NCBI GenBank assembly: GCA_015501055.1
Contig: JADNYV010000121.1
Span: forward strand, 48,920-112,919
DNA from: Mucidula mucida
Taxonomy: Eukaryota > Basidiomycota > Agaricomycetes > Agaricales > Physalacriaceae
Direction: 5' to 3'
DNA: 64,000 nt
The position numbers were made by a program, and so were the translations under genes. Below, piece after piece: positions 46,351-58,073 of this stretch. Every line of letters begins with the position of its first letter. The stretch's first letter is position 1. Below the pieces are notes generated by a model, which ran no database searches, had not been told where the DNA came from, and worked only from the letters and a program-made list of their open reading frames with translations.

Positions 46351-46738
46351 ATGCAATTCAACATCGCCTTCATCGCTAGCGCTCTCCTCGTCGCCGCTGC
46401 CGCCCCCGGGGCGCTTGCGGCCGATTTTGTGTGGTACTCGGGCGCGAACTGTGCAGGCTCTGTCATCGCCAGGAGCCCCGGCGTGACCGCGGGTTCGTGC
46501 GTCTGGCTCACCAACGGCGGCTCTGCAAAGTCCATCAGCTACTCCGGTGTCCCCAACCACGCCAACTTCTACAAGTCTGGCGGCACGAACGATATCTGCA
46601 CTAACGGCCCGTCTATCGTCACCGGAAGCGGCTCTGGATGTGCTACTGGGCCCGCTGGGTAAGCTTTCCGACTCGGTGAGAAATGGCCTAACAATGCATG
46701 GGTGTAGGTTCAACCTCGAGAGCTTTAACTTCTCGTAA
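46351..46738 (+). CDS. Small secreted four-cysteine protein, copy 4
   Basis: Two exons (46351-46658; 46708-46738), 49-nt intron, 112 residues. The predicted protein equals copy 1, on the opposite strand and 13 kb away. Its upstream 750 bp is nearly the same as that of copy 2, while its intron resembles copies 1 and 3, so the gene is a mosaic. Confidence 0.88.
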
Positions 46739-47009
46739 AGTGCCGGACCAAGCAGCCAGTCGCGTGTCTCGATTTGTTGTGTATTAAACTTAAATCTAGA
46801 AATGATATATTGATTTCTTGAATATCGTTCGCGAACTTTGAAAGAATGCTGTGATGCGCAACTCGAAGAAAGAAGACGGCTGAAAGACGACCACACTTTG
46901 GTCCGTAATGGTTTTAGTCGATGTGTTCCAGATTCTTCCTCGCCTTTTCGTTACAGTCAAACTGCTGTGGCTTGGAGATCGATGCTAGCCTTGTATGTTG
47001 CCCTTCATG

Positions 47010-47330
47010 TAGGAACTCGATTGATATAATCCTGTACTAGGTGACGGTGGTGTATCTTCACTAGCGACTCGGGCAGAAGACTGTATTGAGCTCCGAAATC
47101 GAGGGTTGGGATTTTGAAGCGTATGGCATCGCCGTTGGACACCAAAAAGACGTAGACTCGTATTGTTTGACGTGCGTAAGGTACAGGATCAACAGCAATT
47201 GCTGTAGAACCGTTGAATGAAAGGTGCACGAGGAGATCTACAAAGCTCAAGAATCCCCAGAGGTACCTGCCGTGTCTCGCGCCACCCTACGGAAAGTGAA
47301 GTACAAAGCCGAAACTGAATGAGATATCAG
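47010..47330. pseudogene. Eroded spacer relic upstream of copy 5
   Basis: On the minus strand FNGSTAIAVDPVPYARQTIR matches FNGSAAITVSCVRYARWTIR near 33635 in module 1. On the plus strand the end of the gene Z sequence is faintly recognisable (GAATGAGATATCA, 47316-47328). The spacer was therefore part of the duplicated unit here as well. Confidence 0.4.
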
Positions 47331-47569
47331 TGCCACCTCGTCGGCCACGATGGAGTTACGCAGGACGGAGTCCTCAGGCTCAAAAATCGTACATGGCCGC
47401 ATGCGATCTGGTAGTACAATTACCAATGTCTCATGCTTTTCACCCGATTCCTCTATGGGAGTGTGCCGTGCATCGAGTTCCTTACTTACTTCTTTCCCGC
47501 TGTCATCGTAGAATATGTGTTGGTTGACCAGGCTATTAGCCTAATAGTACCATCAGCAGTAGAAAAACG

Positions 47570-47577
47570 TATAAAAG
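47570..47577 (+). promoter_or_regulatory. TATA box of secreted-protein copy 5
   Basis: TATAAAAG about 130 bp before the start, followed by the same CAGCTCCTCGTCCTGC leader found in the other copies. Confidence 0.55.
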
Positions 47578-47701
47578 CCTGTCCTCTTCAACGTCTTTCA
47601 GTCAGCTCCTCGTCCTGCTCCTGATCAGGTTAGTATCCAAGCTGGATGTACAATCTTGAACTCACCCCCTCTTTTCTCCTGGAAGCTACCGGCCGAACAT
47701 A

Positions 47702-48084
47702 ATGCAATTCAACGTCTTCTTCATCGCCAGCGCTCTCCTGTTAGCCCACGGCGCGCTGGCAGCCGACTTTTTGTGGTTCGCCGGCGCAAACTGTTCACGC
47801 TCTGTCATCGCCAGAAGCCTCGCCGTGATCCCAGGCGAATGCGTCCGGCTCACCAACGGCGGTTCTGCGAAGTCCATCAGCTACTCCGGTGTCCTCGACC
47901 ATGCCAACTTTTACGAGTCTGGCGGCACGCACGATGTCTGTAGCAATGGCCCGACTATCGTCACCAGCAGCGGCTCTGGATGTGCCACTGGGCCTATTGG
48001 GTGATCTTTTCCCGACTACTCGGTGACCAGGAGCTAACGATGCAGGGACGTAGGTACAACCTCGCGAGCTTCAACTTCTTGTGA
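47702..48084 (+). CDS. Small secreted four-cysteine protein, copy 5 (divergent)
   Basis: Two exons (47702-48000; 48054-48084), 53-nt intron with a GTGATC donor instead of GTAAGC, 109 residues. The signal peptide is three residues shorter. The mature part keeps all four cysteines and the SAKSISYSG motif but differs at about 20 positions, often by charge (FYESGGTHDVCSNG). The end is YNLASFNFL. It is the oldest member of the set and the only one not in a head-to-head pair. Confidence 0.82.
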
Positions 48085-50720
48085 TTTGCGGGCCCAAGCA
48101 GACAGTTGCTTGTCTCGATTCCTGGCCCAGCGACGTATACTAGATTGAAATCTTTGTTGAAGTCTAAATAGACCTGCGTCTGAATACTGTTCGCCAACCT
48201 TGGAAGATTACTTTGAAGCGCCACTCGGCGGGACAGAAAGACAGTTCATACACACTTGGAACGATAGCTGAGAAAAGTCAGACAATGGGGACAAGGAAGA
48301 AGAAGTTAGATACTCACGATTGGACTGAACTCACAACACTGGCAGTTGGAGAGCAAGGCGGCGCCGCCTCGCCTACGCAGAGATCTCAAGGCGTCTAGTA
48401 CAGCGCAAAATCTGCATCAAAGAGAATCAATATCACATTGAACGTTCCAGAAGAGCTCTAGAGCGCCAGCAGGCATAACGTGGCTAAATGACTTCGAATC
48501 GGTAGCACTTGGGTAGGAAGCAAAAAAGACTTACCACGTCGTGTTGAGAGAGCGTGCTCGGAGTTTGCCGTACTACATATGTCATCGCCACTCGAAAGCC
48601 GGTATCTTTCCTCCTCGGGGCGTCCCTGTATATGCATTATCCTAGCGCCCATGTCGGCTTTACATACGACATTACAACCAACGAAAGTCGAACGATGGCA
48701 CGGCGTCAACAACAGTAGCGGGTGACTGGCAGCCGTGATTTCGACCGAATGCACAGCGACGACGACGAGCAATTCACACGCTTTTTGACACACTTGAACA
48801 GAATATCTATCAGTCAACACAGCCAGGCGTTAGTCTTTGCTGCGCATATGTAGCTGCCAGTCTCCTAGTCGCGACTTCGTCCTAAAAGGCTTCAACTTTA
48901 CTACCAGACCTACAAGGAGCTTTTAGTTCCCCTCCAAAGCGAGTTATCACTATTAACAGACTCGCCCTGTGCAGAAGAATCAATTTTGACACCCGCAGAC
49001 AAAACCGCCAATAAGATTCGCACGTATCTGAGATCTCAGCGACAACTCCGGCAAAGCTGTTCCGTTACCCTGCTTGTCCACAAATCGCGCAGCCTCACGT
49101 CAAGCATGATAAAGACTCTATTACATCGCAGGTCATTTCTCTGAGTTGTGCAGCACATCATATCCCCCTTTAAGACTCAACCCTTACACGATACTGGATA
49201 TGACATGGGAGGACCGCGTCACAGCCGACCTCTTGAGTAATGGCGCAATCGGTCGGCGTCTTGGTAAATACGAAGCGGTGGTGTGGTTTTCAGACGTCGC
49301 AATCTTCATGAACCTCGCGGTACTGTTTGGAATATAACTCGAAAGCTCTCATGCCTGTTTGGAACCTCTTCGCAAAGAGAGCTGTGTTATCAACTTTCGT
49401 TCCTGACAGATGTCTGTATTCTTCGTCAGTGCTGCTGTTTCTTATACCCGTACCCGGTTCAATGGCGGCGTTTCTGAGAAGCATGGGCTCCTACACTGTC
49501 GTGTCCTTTTCGCTGGGTGTACCTTGCGAGGTATCGAATTTGCTTGCCAACAGCGATAGCGCGGGGGCAGTAACAGTCTGTTTCTTTCTCGTGGCTGTAT
49601 TGGTCCCGTCGGCGGTCGCTGATAAGTCTCACAATAGTTACTGTAGTACTTTGTCTAAAGTCAATCATGATGCCGCATCCTAGGTACTGCCCAAGCTTTC
49701 TCGTTTGAGGCTGATGTAAACTGAGGCATACATCCTACCTTAACACGAAGAGTCTTACTAGTATCAACTAGTACCTGTCAACAGCACTTCGATCGTGTGA
49801 GTAACTCCTTAGATGTCTTTCGGAGCGACACCGCAAATCAAACTTCCGGCGTGCGTGGACTTCATATGGAGTTACTAAAAGTCTCTTCCAACGGATTATC
49901 CCGCTGATATTGCTCCCACCCCAAGAGACGAGAAACACATCTTCAACGTCGATCTCTGCCCGCCGACGGCAATCATACGCTCGGGCATTCCACACAGTCG
50001 CACCCACCAGGAACATTCGTTCTTAAGGAGCTCCTGGAACTTATATTCATTAATCAAATCTATGCATTACCTCTACGCGTATCAAAGAGCCCAACGCTGA
50101 GGCATCTCTATCCTCGACGCCACGTCCAGTCTATTTTTGGTCCTCAACCGCGTCCTGTAGTTCAGCTGAGGACCCACACCCACGCCAAGCATGATTCGTG
50201 TAAACGTCAAATTGCAGACGGCACGTTATTTTTGGTTTCACAATTTCCTGCTGTACGTACACTATCCGGTGCCTTGAAAATAAGGTGGTGTGAGAACCCG
50301 AGTCTTGAGAGTTCCTCGAAGCGGACCTAGTACATGTCAAGCTCGTGGGTTCATGCCAAGACACCGGTGCCTATAGCTTGACGTTTTATTGCACACTATG
50401 TCAAGGCAGGACTGATATTTCGCTCTCCGCCTGAGCATCTATACCGACACGTTAGGCGCGTGAGAGGACTTGATATCAGTACCCTATCAAGATAATGGAA
50501 GGGTGCGTCAGATAACGGTCGTCGTAGCGCCTAGCGTGTATCGAAATAGCAGAATCTTTGAATTATTAAACAACTGTGGCGTCAAAGCGGCATCAAGATA
50601 CCACATACACGCGTGGCTACAGGTGTGAGAGAAGGTCAAAATTCGATTGTTGAAGAACGCATACAAGTTTAAGTATTAAATCCATCCCATACGTGCCTGC
50701 CACAACGTCGGCGGGGCTCT
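48085..50720. other. Intergenic, no gene seen
   Basis: 2.6 kb with no supportable gene. The longest plus-strand frame (49327-49683) is hydrophobic but lacks a family pattern, a plausible start context and splice sites. Confidence 0.45.
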
Positions 50721-52278
50721 CTACGAATCAAAGATAGCGCCATATGCCGGAATTCCCCTACTCTGCATCCCAAAGACAACCCGCTGTGTGAGCTTGGGAT
50801 TCGATATGATGAAAACAGCCTCAGCCTGTGCCTCCATAACCAGTTGATAGGTAACCGCCACCATGTCTGGCCTTCCTTGGGTGCGGGTGTTCCAGATGAC
50901 AGCCTCTGGATCCGCTGTCAACACCGTCTTCATGATCTTGTCCCCATAAGTCTTCTCCGGAGCGGGGGTAGACCAGAAGATGCGGCGCGGCGTCGCGTTG
51001 GCGTAGAAAAGAGAGAGACAAGGTCCGATGCCTGAGCCGGTAGCGACAACAACGATCTTCTTGAACAGCTTCGAGGTGTAGAGTAGCCCGTGGAGAGGGT
51101 ACCCGCGCACCCAGAGTTTCGTCGGCGGGGTCTTGATCGCCTGGTTAGTCCAGTCACCGGCGTTGGACACGACAAGGGAGAAGCCCTTGCGACCTTTATG
51201 GTCAACATCGTCGTCGGGGATAGTCGCAAACGCGTGCCACTCCAAAAGCGGCCGGTTCGAAATCTTCAGGCCGTAGAAGGGCGGCATGTCGCGGTACTTG
51301 AAGTGAAGCCGGATGGCATGGTCTGACAGAACCTCGGGATAGACGCGAACACGCCGGAGGCGACCCCATGATAGAATGGTGCAGCTCGTGGAAATGCACA
51401 AGGTCCAGAAGTTGGGAGTACCGATGAGGTAGCGACCGAGGGAAACCGGAGGGTTGGACTCCATCATGCGGTATTCGTTGCCCGCGAAAATGGTGTGAAC
51501 CCAGAAGGTACACAACGCAACCCATCCAGAGTAGCGGTGCAAGGCCTCAAAGTAGTCGTGGTACATTCGGCGGAAGGTGGGGTGGGCCCCGGCGACAATG
51601 AGGCAGAACATGGTGACGAGGACGTAGGACGTGATGACATTCGCGAGCCCCGCGGAGCTTGGCATCTGGATGTAATCTCGCGTCGTGCACGCAGTGTACA
51701 TGATATACCACACAACAGCGGCAACGCCCGATCCGCTATGCGCACCACCGTAATGGAACACTTTGGCAAGCTTGGCACGGACCCATACCGGCGCGGAATG
51801 TGGGCAGGCAACTGCAATCTCGTAGGCGACGTTCACAAAATTCTCTTGACGGAAGAGAAGCGTGACCATGAGATTTGCCGAAGCAGCGCTACCGACATCA
51901 GGCGCGGCCGGCCGGCCACCGTGTTGCGCAACGATGACAATGAACGCTATAAGATTTGCGAAGAAGATCACGGTGAACGTCTTCCGGTAGACTGAGAAGA
52001 AGATGTCTATAACACAAGATCAGCCTTCCATCTCAACGACGGCGTCAAAACCACATACGGTTCAACCACCGAGTGAAGCTTGACCTGCCATTCTTAGCAG
52101 GAAGACGGTACTCGATTTTCGGGAGCTCGAGGTCCTTCTCGACAGCAACCTCGGATCCCTTCGTAGACGCGTCAGACGAGTGTACAGAGGCCGAGGACGC
52201 AGTCTCTTGACCAGAAGCTAGAACCAAGTCGATTGTGTCGACGTTCTTCTCAACGTCGGGAGAAGGACTGTAAGACAT
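50721..52278 (-). CDS. TmpA-like transmembrane flavoprotein oxidoreductase, paralogue 1
   Basis: Two exons (52059-52278; 50721-52006), 52-nt intron, 501 residues. An acidic, serine-rich N-terminus is followed by about five to six membrane helices from residue 75 (IFFANLIAFIVIVAQ; GVAAVVWYIMYTAC; SYVLVTMFCLIVAGA; WVALCTFWVHTIFAG; WTLCISTSCTILSW). A ferredoxin-reductase-like domain comes next, with EWHAFATIP (about 329-337) as the flavin-side motif and VVVATGSGIGPC (about 392-402) as the nucleotide-binding loop. The C-terminus is GIPAYGAIFDS. This architecture matches the fungal TmpA family and the C-terminal half of NPS12-type proteins; Aspergillus TmpA affects conidiation. Substrate unknown, probably a membrane redox enzyme. 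A paralogue with the same intron position lies 6 kb away. Confidence 0.85.
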
Positions 52279-54854
52279 GGCTGGAGAAGTTGGGTGTCTT
52301 CTGTACGGATAGAGTAAACCATGTACGCCCTTTTAATACGCTGGTCTTTCTCGACGTCCAGAAAAGGTGACCATAATGGCTCCGATTTCCCTTTAATTGA
52401 ACAGGGAGGTGTAAACGCCACTCTAGACACGAGTTACACGGTAGACGTGGGCTGCACAAGATCTTGCCGGACAAGCCATATCCTGCCAGCGAATCAGGCA
52501 TATGATCCCACGGCCACCGTAATGTGCGCACGTCTTTCTCACTAACAGACCTGTCAGAAAAGTCGAAGCCGATAGAAGTGGAGATGCAGCATCGCACGAT
52601 CCATACGATGGAGCATGCGCAGGCGTACGAGAGAGAATGCGCAGAGCGTATTACGTCGATGAAATGCTGAAGGAAACGAAAAGGTCACAAGGGCGTGTGC
52701 GTGTCCACAATGACTCGGCAATACGGGCGATGGAATACTGGAGATCGGCACCATCGCAATACCCTCAGACATATTTCACAGAGGGGCGCTGCAGTTCGCT
52801 CGGAGACATCCGACAGGCAGAGGCGGATACATTTGGGTACCGGCCCATGAACGAACCGTGGAGAAAGAAGTGGAGAAAGCAACAAAAAAGCGACAGGATT
52901 CACGAAGAATTCTTCGATGGAGAGATCCGTCCTGCGGTCGGCCTTGGCACATCGCGATCCATGAAGAGATCTTAGCATCAGCTAGTATGAGAAAGAGGTG
53001 ATTCAACAGATTGAACAAAGGACAATCGAACTTCTCACCGTTTGCATTGTCGTTGAGGTTTCCTTCCGCGCCTAAACCGGCCCTTCAAAGCACTAGTACG
53101 CTTTGTGTTCCAGCGAAAATATTTCCTACCTCGGCTCAATGAAGCTGACAACACTGAGTGGTACGCAGGTACAGCCGTTGACTTTAAATGTGAATTTCTA
53201 TATCCACTGATGAGCCTCCTGGCTTCTTCGTGGTCCTTTCTAGCTATTCATTGACTTAGTGCGTAGCCATTGTAGCCACGACTGGATGAGTCCTATAATT
53301 AATGCATTTGATGTGATGTCGTGGTACTGCGGACGCGGGAAACACTGCTCGAGAACAGTGCCAAGCCACAAGGCTTAAAGCTTAAACTGTTACAGTGCAC
53401 TGAACAGTGAGCTTAAGAGCGAAGCCACGATCTCGATGGCACATACCGAAACTGGAGAAACCTAGGACGAATCGTTTCAAGAGGATTGAGGATTGTAAGG
53501 GACTAAAGACCATGCCCGACAACTAGTGTCATTGGTGGCGAAGTCGTTCGCTTCCTTTTCCGCAGTCGTTGTCGGACGTGGCGCGTGCCGTTCGCTTCCT
53601 TTTCCGCAGTCAGTACTCAGAGCGGCAATTCGAACGAGGTCAATTCGGCGGTGTCACTCACGTCAATCTTGTCCGACCCGGACCTGTACCATGTTGTCTA
53701 ATTCAGCGTGAGCAACTCTGTCCAGCATTTCCTCAAACCCAAAGCGCTGATTGGACGAAGAGGGAAGACGCGCTATAGACTTTGAAGGTATCCTTTGGTC
53801 GTGACACGATGCTCCTAGTGTGGCATGAACTTCGCTGATCACGGAGCAAAAGAATTGGACGCACAATGTATACATTTCACCACCTATCCCTTGGAAAGCG
53901 ACCGAATAATCCCTCCTGCCTGTTTGCATCTCGAGATTTTTTGCAGTACAGTCGGGGTGTGATAGGTGAAGCGCAATCCGACCTGAGGAGATCTGCGTAT
54001 ACCGTAACACGAGATTGAAGGCAAGTCTACGGTTCGGAAACGTTGACGTTCAATTGCACAAGGTCGTCGCTTCTTAAGACCAACCAAGCAGTTGTTAGAT
54101 ACAAGATTCTGAATTAGGCGTGGTCGTGGAGGGGCCTTCCCTGGGTCGTCTGAGTTGCACTGAGGCGGTCCTGGTCGCATCGACGCGTCTGTCAACAGTG
54201 ATCGCTGGTAGCAAACACAACCAAATCTAGCACCACTGCTTGCCCTGCCACCTATTACTCCCTGCCACCTAGACAAAATTCTAGCAAAACTCCAAACGTT
54301 CAAACATCCGGAGTCCAGGTATTTCAGAGGAAACTTCCGGTAAAAGAACATCAATTAATCCTCGAACTTTGTGTCTCCGGCCATGTCGATTTCCAGCCCT
54401 ATCTCCCAGCATTCCTTACAAAAGCTTGAGAATCGGATACGATCTTTGTCGGAGCGTCCATCTCATACGAATGCCATCCTACACATGGTGTTGCCATTAT
54501 CTCTTCAATCTTGTGAAATGGTAATTCGATTCACTCACACCAAGACTCGGGCTCTGGGCGTTGATCTCGTTCATATTTAAACTCACATAGGTCTAACTCC
54601 AGTTGGGCGATCAGGATGCCATCTCTGGAAACGGTATCACCTCGCGCAAAAATTGAACAATGTATGTTCAAACGAGTATAGAACACTGTTATCATCTTTG
54701 AGGGAAAAGGACAAAGTTCAATCTGATAAGCGATACCGGCGAACGGCAATATTTTAAGCGAACATCTTAAGCTGGCACTGTCGAGATGTGCTCAATGTCA
54801 TTGCAGTCAAGGGTTCCTCTGAAAAGGCTTACCGAGATACTAGACAGCCTGACT
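52279..54854. other. Intergenic, no gene seen
   Basis: Upstream of paralogue 1. A plus-strand frame of 112 codons (52637-52975) is hydrophilic but unsupported. A 22-bp word (GTTCGCTTCCTTTTCCGCAG plus TC) is repeated at 53546 and 53590. Confidence 0.4.
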
Positions 54855-55301
54855 TTATTCTTCTGATGGTGTTTTCCCCCCGCTAGGCATCAAAGAAGGA
54901 AGAAATGCCGAATCTTTGCGCTTTGACATTCGAATCTCAGTCGATGTAGAGGCAGTCGTGAGGGCCCCGCATATAGTAGACACGTCCCTGCCAGAATGTG
55001 TACAGCCGTCAGCTACTGGTGTAATCGTAGGACGACGTGGACGCGAAATGAGCGCCCTTCTCGCCTCGGACGTCGGGGAAAGCGAAGATGAAGCTCAGAC
55101 TTACGGCTTTCTGACTTTCACGACAGTCTCACTCCCATCCTGCGCTACCCATAGGACATCGATATATATCGAACCGCCTACAACGCCGAACGTTTGTATT
55201 AACGCGTTATTCATTACTTGACGAATGGTGAACGGATCGATGGTGGTGGTAGCGGTCGAAGGCTGGAGAGAGAAAAGAATGTAATGGTGTGGCGTTCCCA
55301 T
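54855..55301 (-). CDS. RNase P/MRP protein subunit, Pop5/Rpp14 family
   Basis: Two exons (55105-55301; 54855-54987) with a 117-nt intron, 109 residues. The order of motifs is that of the family: a start strand (HHYILFSLQPS), a helix with IRQVMNNALIQTFGVVGGSI, a strand YIDVLWV, then VVKVRKP joined across the intron to DVSTICGALTTAS, and a final strand with SAFLPSL. Length fits (110-125 residues in relatives). The protein would bind the catalytic RNA of RNase P (tRNA 5' processing) or RNase MRP in the nucleus. I cannot decide between Pop5 and Rpp14/Pop8 by eye. It is divergent to the gene at 55640 with a 338-bp shared upstream region. The intron is longer than usual here. Confidence 0.7.
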
Positions 55302-55639
55302 TTCAAGCTATCGAGAGCGCGGCAAAAGTCTGAGGAATAACTTGGCTTGAAGGAAGCAGCCTAAGGACAAGGAAGCCGGCCCGTAAAGCCGAGGCAGAAA
55401 TTGCTACAAATCTGACAGTGAGTAAGTCGACACAGATCACGAGTCGAGCTTTAGAAACTACACCTATTTGTAGGATCCTTACAAATGTTGTAGCATCGCA
55501 ATGCTTGGGAGGCGGTATGGAGCGGGACAAGACGCATGCCCCAGCCCTCGGTCGAATGCTGTGTCAGGATCATATGACATCATAGCTTCTCTGCTATCAA
55601 TACGCCGCCGCTGCGCTTCGCTCTCTCTATCTCACCACC

Positions 55640-56370
55640 ATGTTCACGGCCAAAACCATAGCCGTCCTACTTCTAGCGCAGGGCGCGAGCGCATTCTTTT
55701 ATGACAACGATAATCATCGCTCGAACACAAGTCGCATCATTGGGGGCATCGTTGCTGGTTCGTTTTCTTATTCATGTAGTCATTAATCATAATGACGACT
55801 TCCTCAGCTATCCTAGCATCTCTCGCGCTCCTTTGCTTCCTCATTGCTCTGAAGAGGAGACGACGAAGGAGGTACCTAGTTACTGTTCCCCCACCAGGTC
55901 AAAACCAACCTAAACCGCCTGTTGGTGGATGGGGATTCGGCAATTCTGGAGCTCCCGGAGGAGGATGGGGCGGCGGGTCGTACCAGCCTCAGTATCCTCC
56001 TCCGAACCAGTCAAATAATCCGTATTACGCGGAGACGACTCCTGCTCCCCCGCCCTACAATGTCGGCCAAGCTGATGGGGGGTACAAGGCGCCGCAAGGA
56101 CCACCACCTAACTCATATGCTCCGGTAAATTTATTCCACTTCCGGGTCGGACATATTCTTATCTTCTTACTGTAGCCATCGAGTCCGCCACCTCAATTCA
56201 ACGCTCCGTCCGGCCCGCCGCCAGGGCAATATAGTCCCCCGCCTGGCCCGCCGCCGCAGGCACATGTCGCAGAGGTTTGTCTTCATTGATTCCGGCGTTG
56301 TCGTATACTAAATGATCTGTAGCATCAAGGCCAAGGTCACGACTCTTTTGTTGGTGGTTGGCGCACGTAA
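55640..56370 (+). CDS. Rcr-like single-pass membrane protein with PY motif
   Basis: Four exons (55640-55757, 55808-56124, 56176-56274, 56323-56370), introns 48-51 nt, 193 residues. A signal peptide (MFTAKTIAVLLLAQGASA) and a 14-residue lumenal stub precede one membrane helix (IIGGIVAAILASLALLCFLI, 33-52) and a stop-transfer KRRRRRR. The cytosolic tail is rich in Pro, Gly, Tyr and Gln, with PPPY at 120-123, a site for WW domains of Rsp5-type ubiquitin ligases. The end is VGGWRT. This layout is that of the Rcr1/Rcr2 family (chitin deposition and plasma-membrane protein sorting in yeast). The tail is too low in complexity to prove homology. Confidence 0.72.
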
Positions 56371-58073
56371 TACCTTCGGACTCTTGCTTTCTATGATCTC
56401 CAGTCTCCATGTGTATCAATTTTACTCCTCCTGCTGTCGAGAATACTGCTTAACGTGATTTGTATTAGTATATACACGATTGTATAATGAAAGATGTCCC
56501 ACGAAATCTTTGTGAAGGGTTGTACTTAAAGATGTGGACGAAGTCCGCACAGGGAGAAATCTGTCAGCTGTATAGTCTGTCATGCTCTAGGTCCTCACAA
56601 GCACCTCATCACGGTGCCAAGCTATCATCGCACTCGACGGGGTCCTAAATGTGGAAGGTTTGATATTGTCCCATGCCCAAGGCCTAGTATGAATATCATA
56701 TCCTTCTAACTGTCAAAGACAAAGCATGCTGATTGGAACCGGCTGCGGCACATCTCGCCTGCGATGAACTGAATTGGTTCACGCCGCCGCCACCCGTTCG
56801 TGATAGAATTTCGCGCCCTGTCGCTTCTCCGGTGCCTTCAACATAGACAATGACGTGAAGACGACGCTTGGGCTTCTTAGGCAAAGTCTCAAGGATACCA
56901 GAACATTACCAGAGATTATTTGGTTGGTCTTAGGACACGAGGACCTTGGACAATGCATGAACGTGAACGTTTCTGAACGATAAACTCCTAAGGTATACGT
57001 TCAGGTTTGCTTGCTCTTCGGCTATATGGCAATAGTACTGCGCCACATTTTTGATACACAAACATAAGAGGAGATTGGTTGCTTTTCATGGGCCAGGCAA
57101 TTGAATAGGTCCTTTATAAATACAAGGGGTGTGACTGATCAAAGCTTGTAGATTTTTACTGCGCCACACTTACTTGACATGACAACTACAAATGCATTCT
57201 CGCAGTGATCGTTGTCGTTGTTCAGGGACATGGGTCTTCTGATATCATTTCCCGAAATTCTCACATTAGATAGCGCCATTGTTGGCACCGAACGCGCAAG
57301 ATGGGCTTTGACAGAAGGCGGCCGTTGATGATTTGTCAAGACCATAGAGGTGATCCTGAGAAAGGGACATATGGCAATAGTAGTTCCGCATGGAAACTAA
57401 GATATCTGGCCATCCAACCCGAGAGGCAGCCGACGATATGGAAAGTGGGAAGCGCCTAGTAAGCATACCCATTCAGAAAGAATAGAAGCAATCTGTGCGA
57501 GAAGAACTGCGCGAAACATCGTGTCTGACGCTCTGATATCCAGCGGCTGCCATACGCTCCTTACTGCCCCGGAACCGCTTCACTTACTAGGGCGCGAACA
57601 CCCTATCTCCGACCACAACCTTGATGATTGTCTAAATTTATCTTTATACGGAGAACGTTTGAGCGCCTCTCTAGCCACCCACGCCAAACCCAATACTTCA
57701 ACTTAAGACCGTTCAACAAGAGGGTGTTCCAATAATAACATGAACGCGGTCGATACACGATGGTGTGGCTCTTGGTATCGCGCGTTCATATCCAAGCGAG
57801 CTTCTTGTTGATGTTCTTACGATATATCTTCCCTTAGATGTTCATTCGGCAACCGCGAGGGTTCATACCGGACAGGCAGCAACATCGCCAAGGTGTAGGA
57901 GGTTCCTTGTAACTGACACAGCCAAGACCTTATCGTTCGCTAGCGAACGAGAGGTAAGAAGAACTCCGATTTATATTTCCTAACTAATACATACATATAA
58001 ACATTCCAGCGAAATACAACGAGCAAGAACAAGAACGATCCTATCCAACTAACCGTGAGAACATGGATGCAAT
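56371..58073. other. Intergenic, no gene I can support
   Basis: The stretch between the Rcr-like gene and TmpA-like paralogue 2. A minus-strand frame at 56696-56884 (PKKPKRRLHVIVYVEGTGEA) has protein-like composition but no matching start, splice partners or family. Confidence 0.4.

Noticed and set aside
49327..49683. Plus-strand hydrophobic frame of 118 codons
   Set aside because: Could suggest a membrane protein, but there is no family pattern and no intron structure typical of genes here.
52637..52975. Plus-strand open frame of 112 codons upstream of TmpA-like paralogue 1
   Set aside because: Hydrophilic and possibly coding, but without a recognisable domain, splice sites or a second copy to support it.
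53884..54354. Minus-strand open frame of 156 codons
   Set aside because: Composition looks random, with no motif, splice partners or homologous copy in the window.
56696..56884. Minus-strand 62-codon basic frame
   Set aside because: Protein-like start, but the rest is low-information and no neighbouring exon could be joined in phase.
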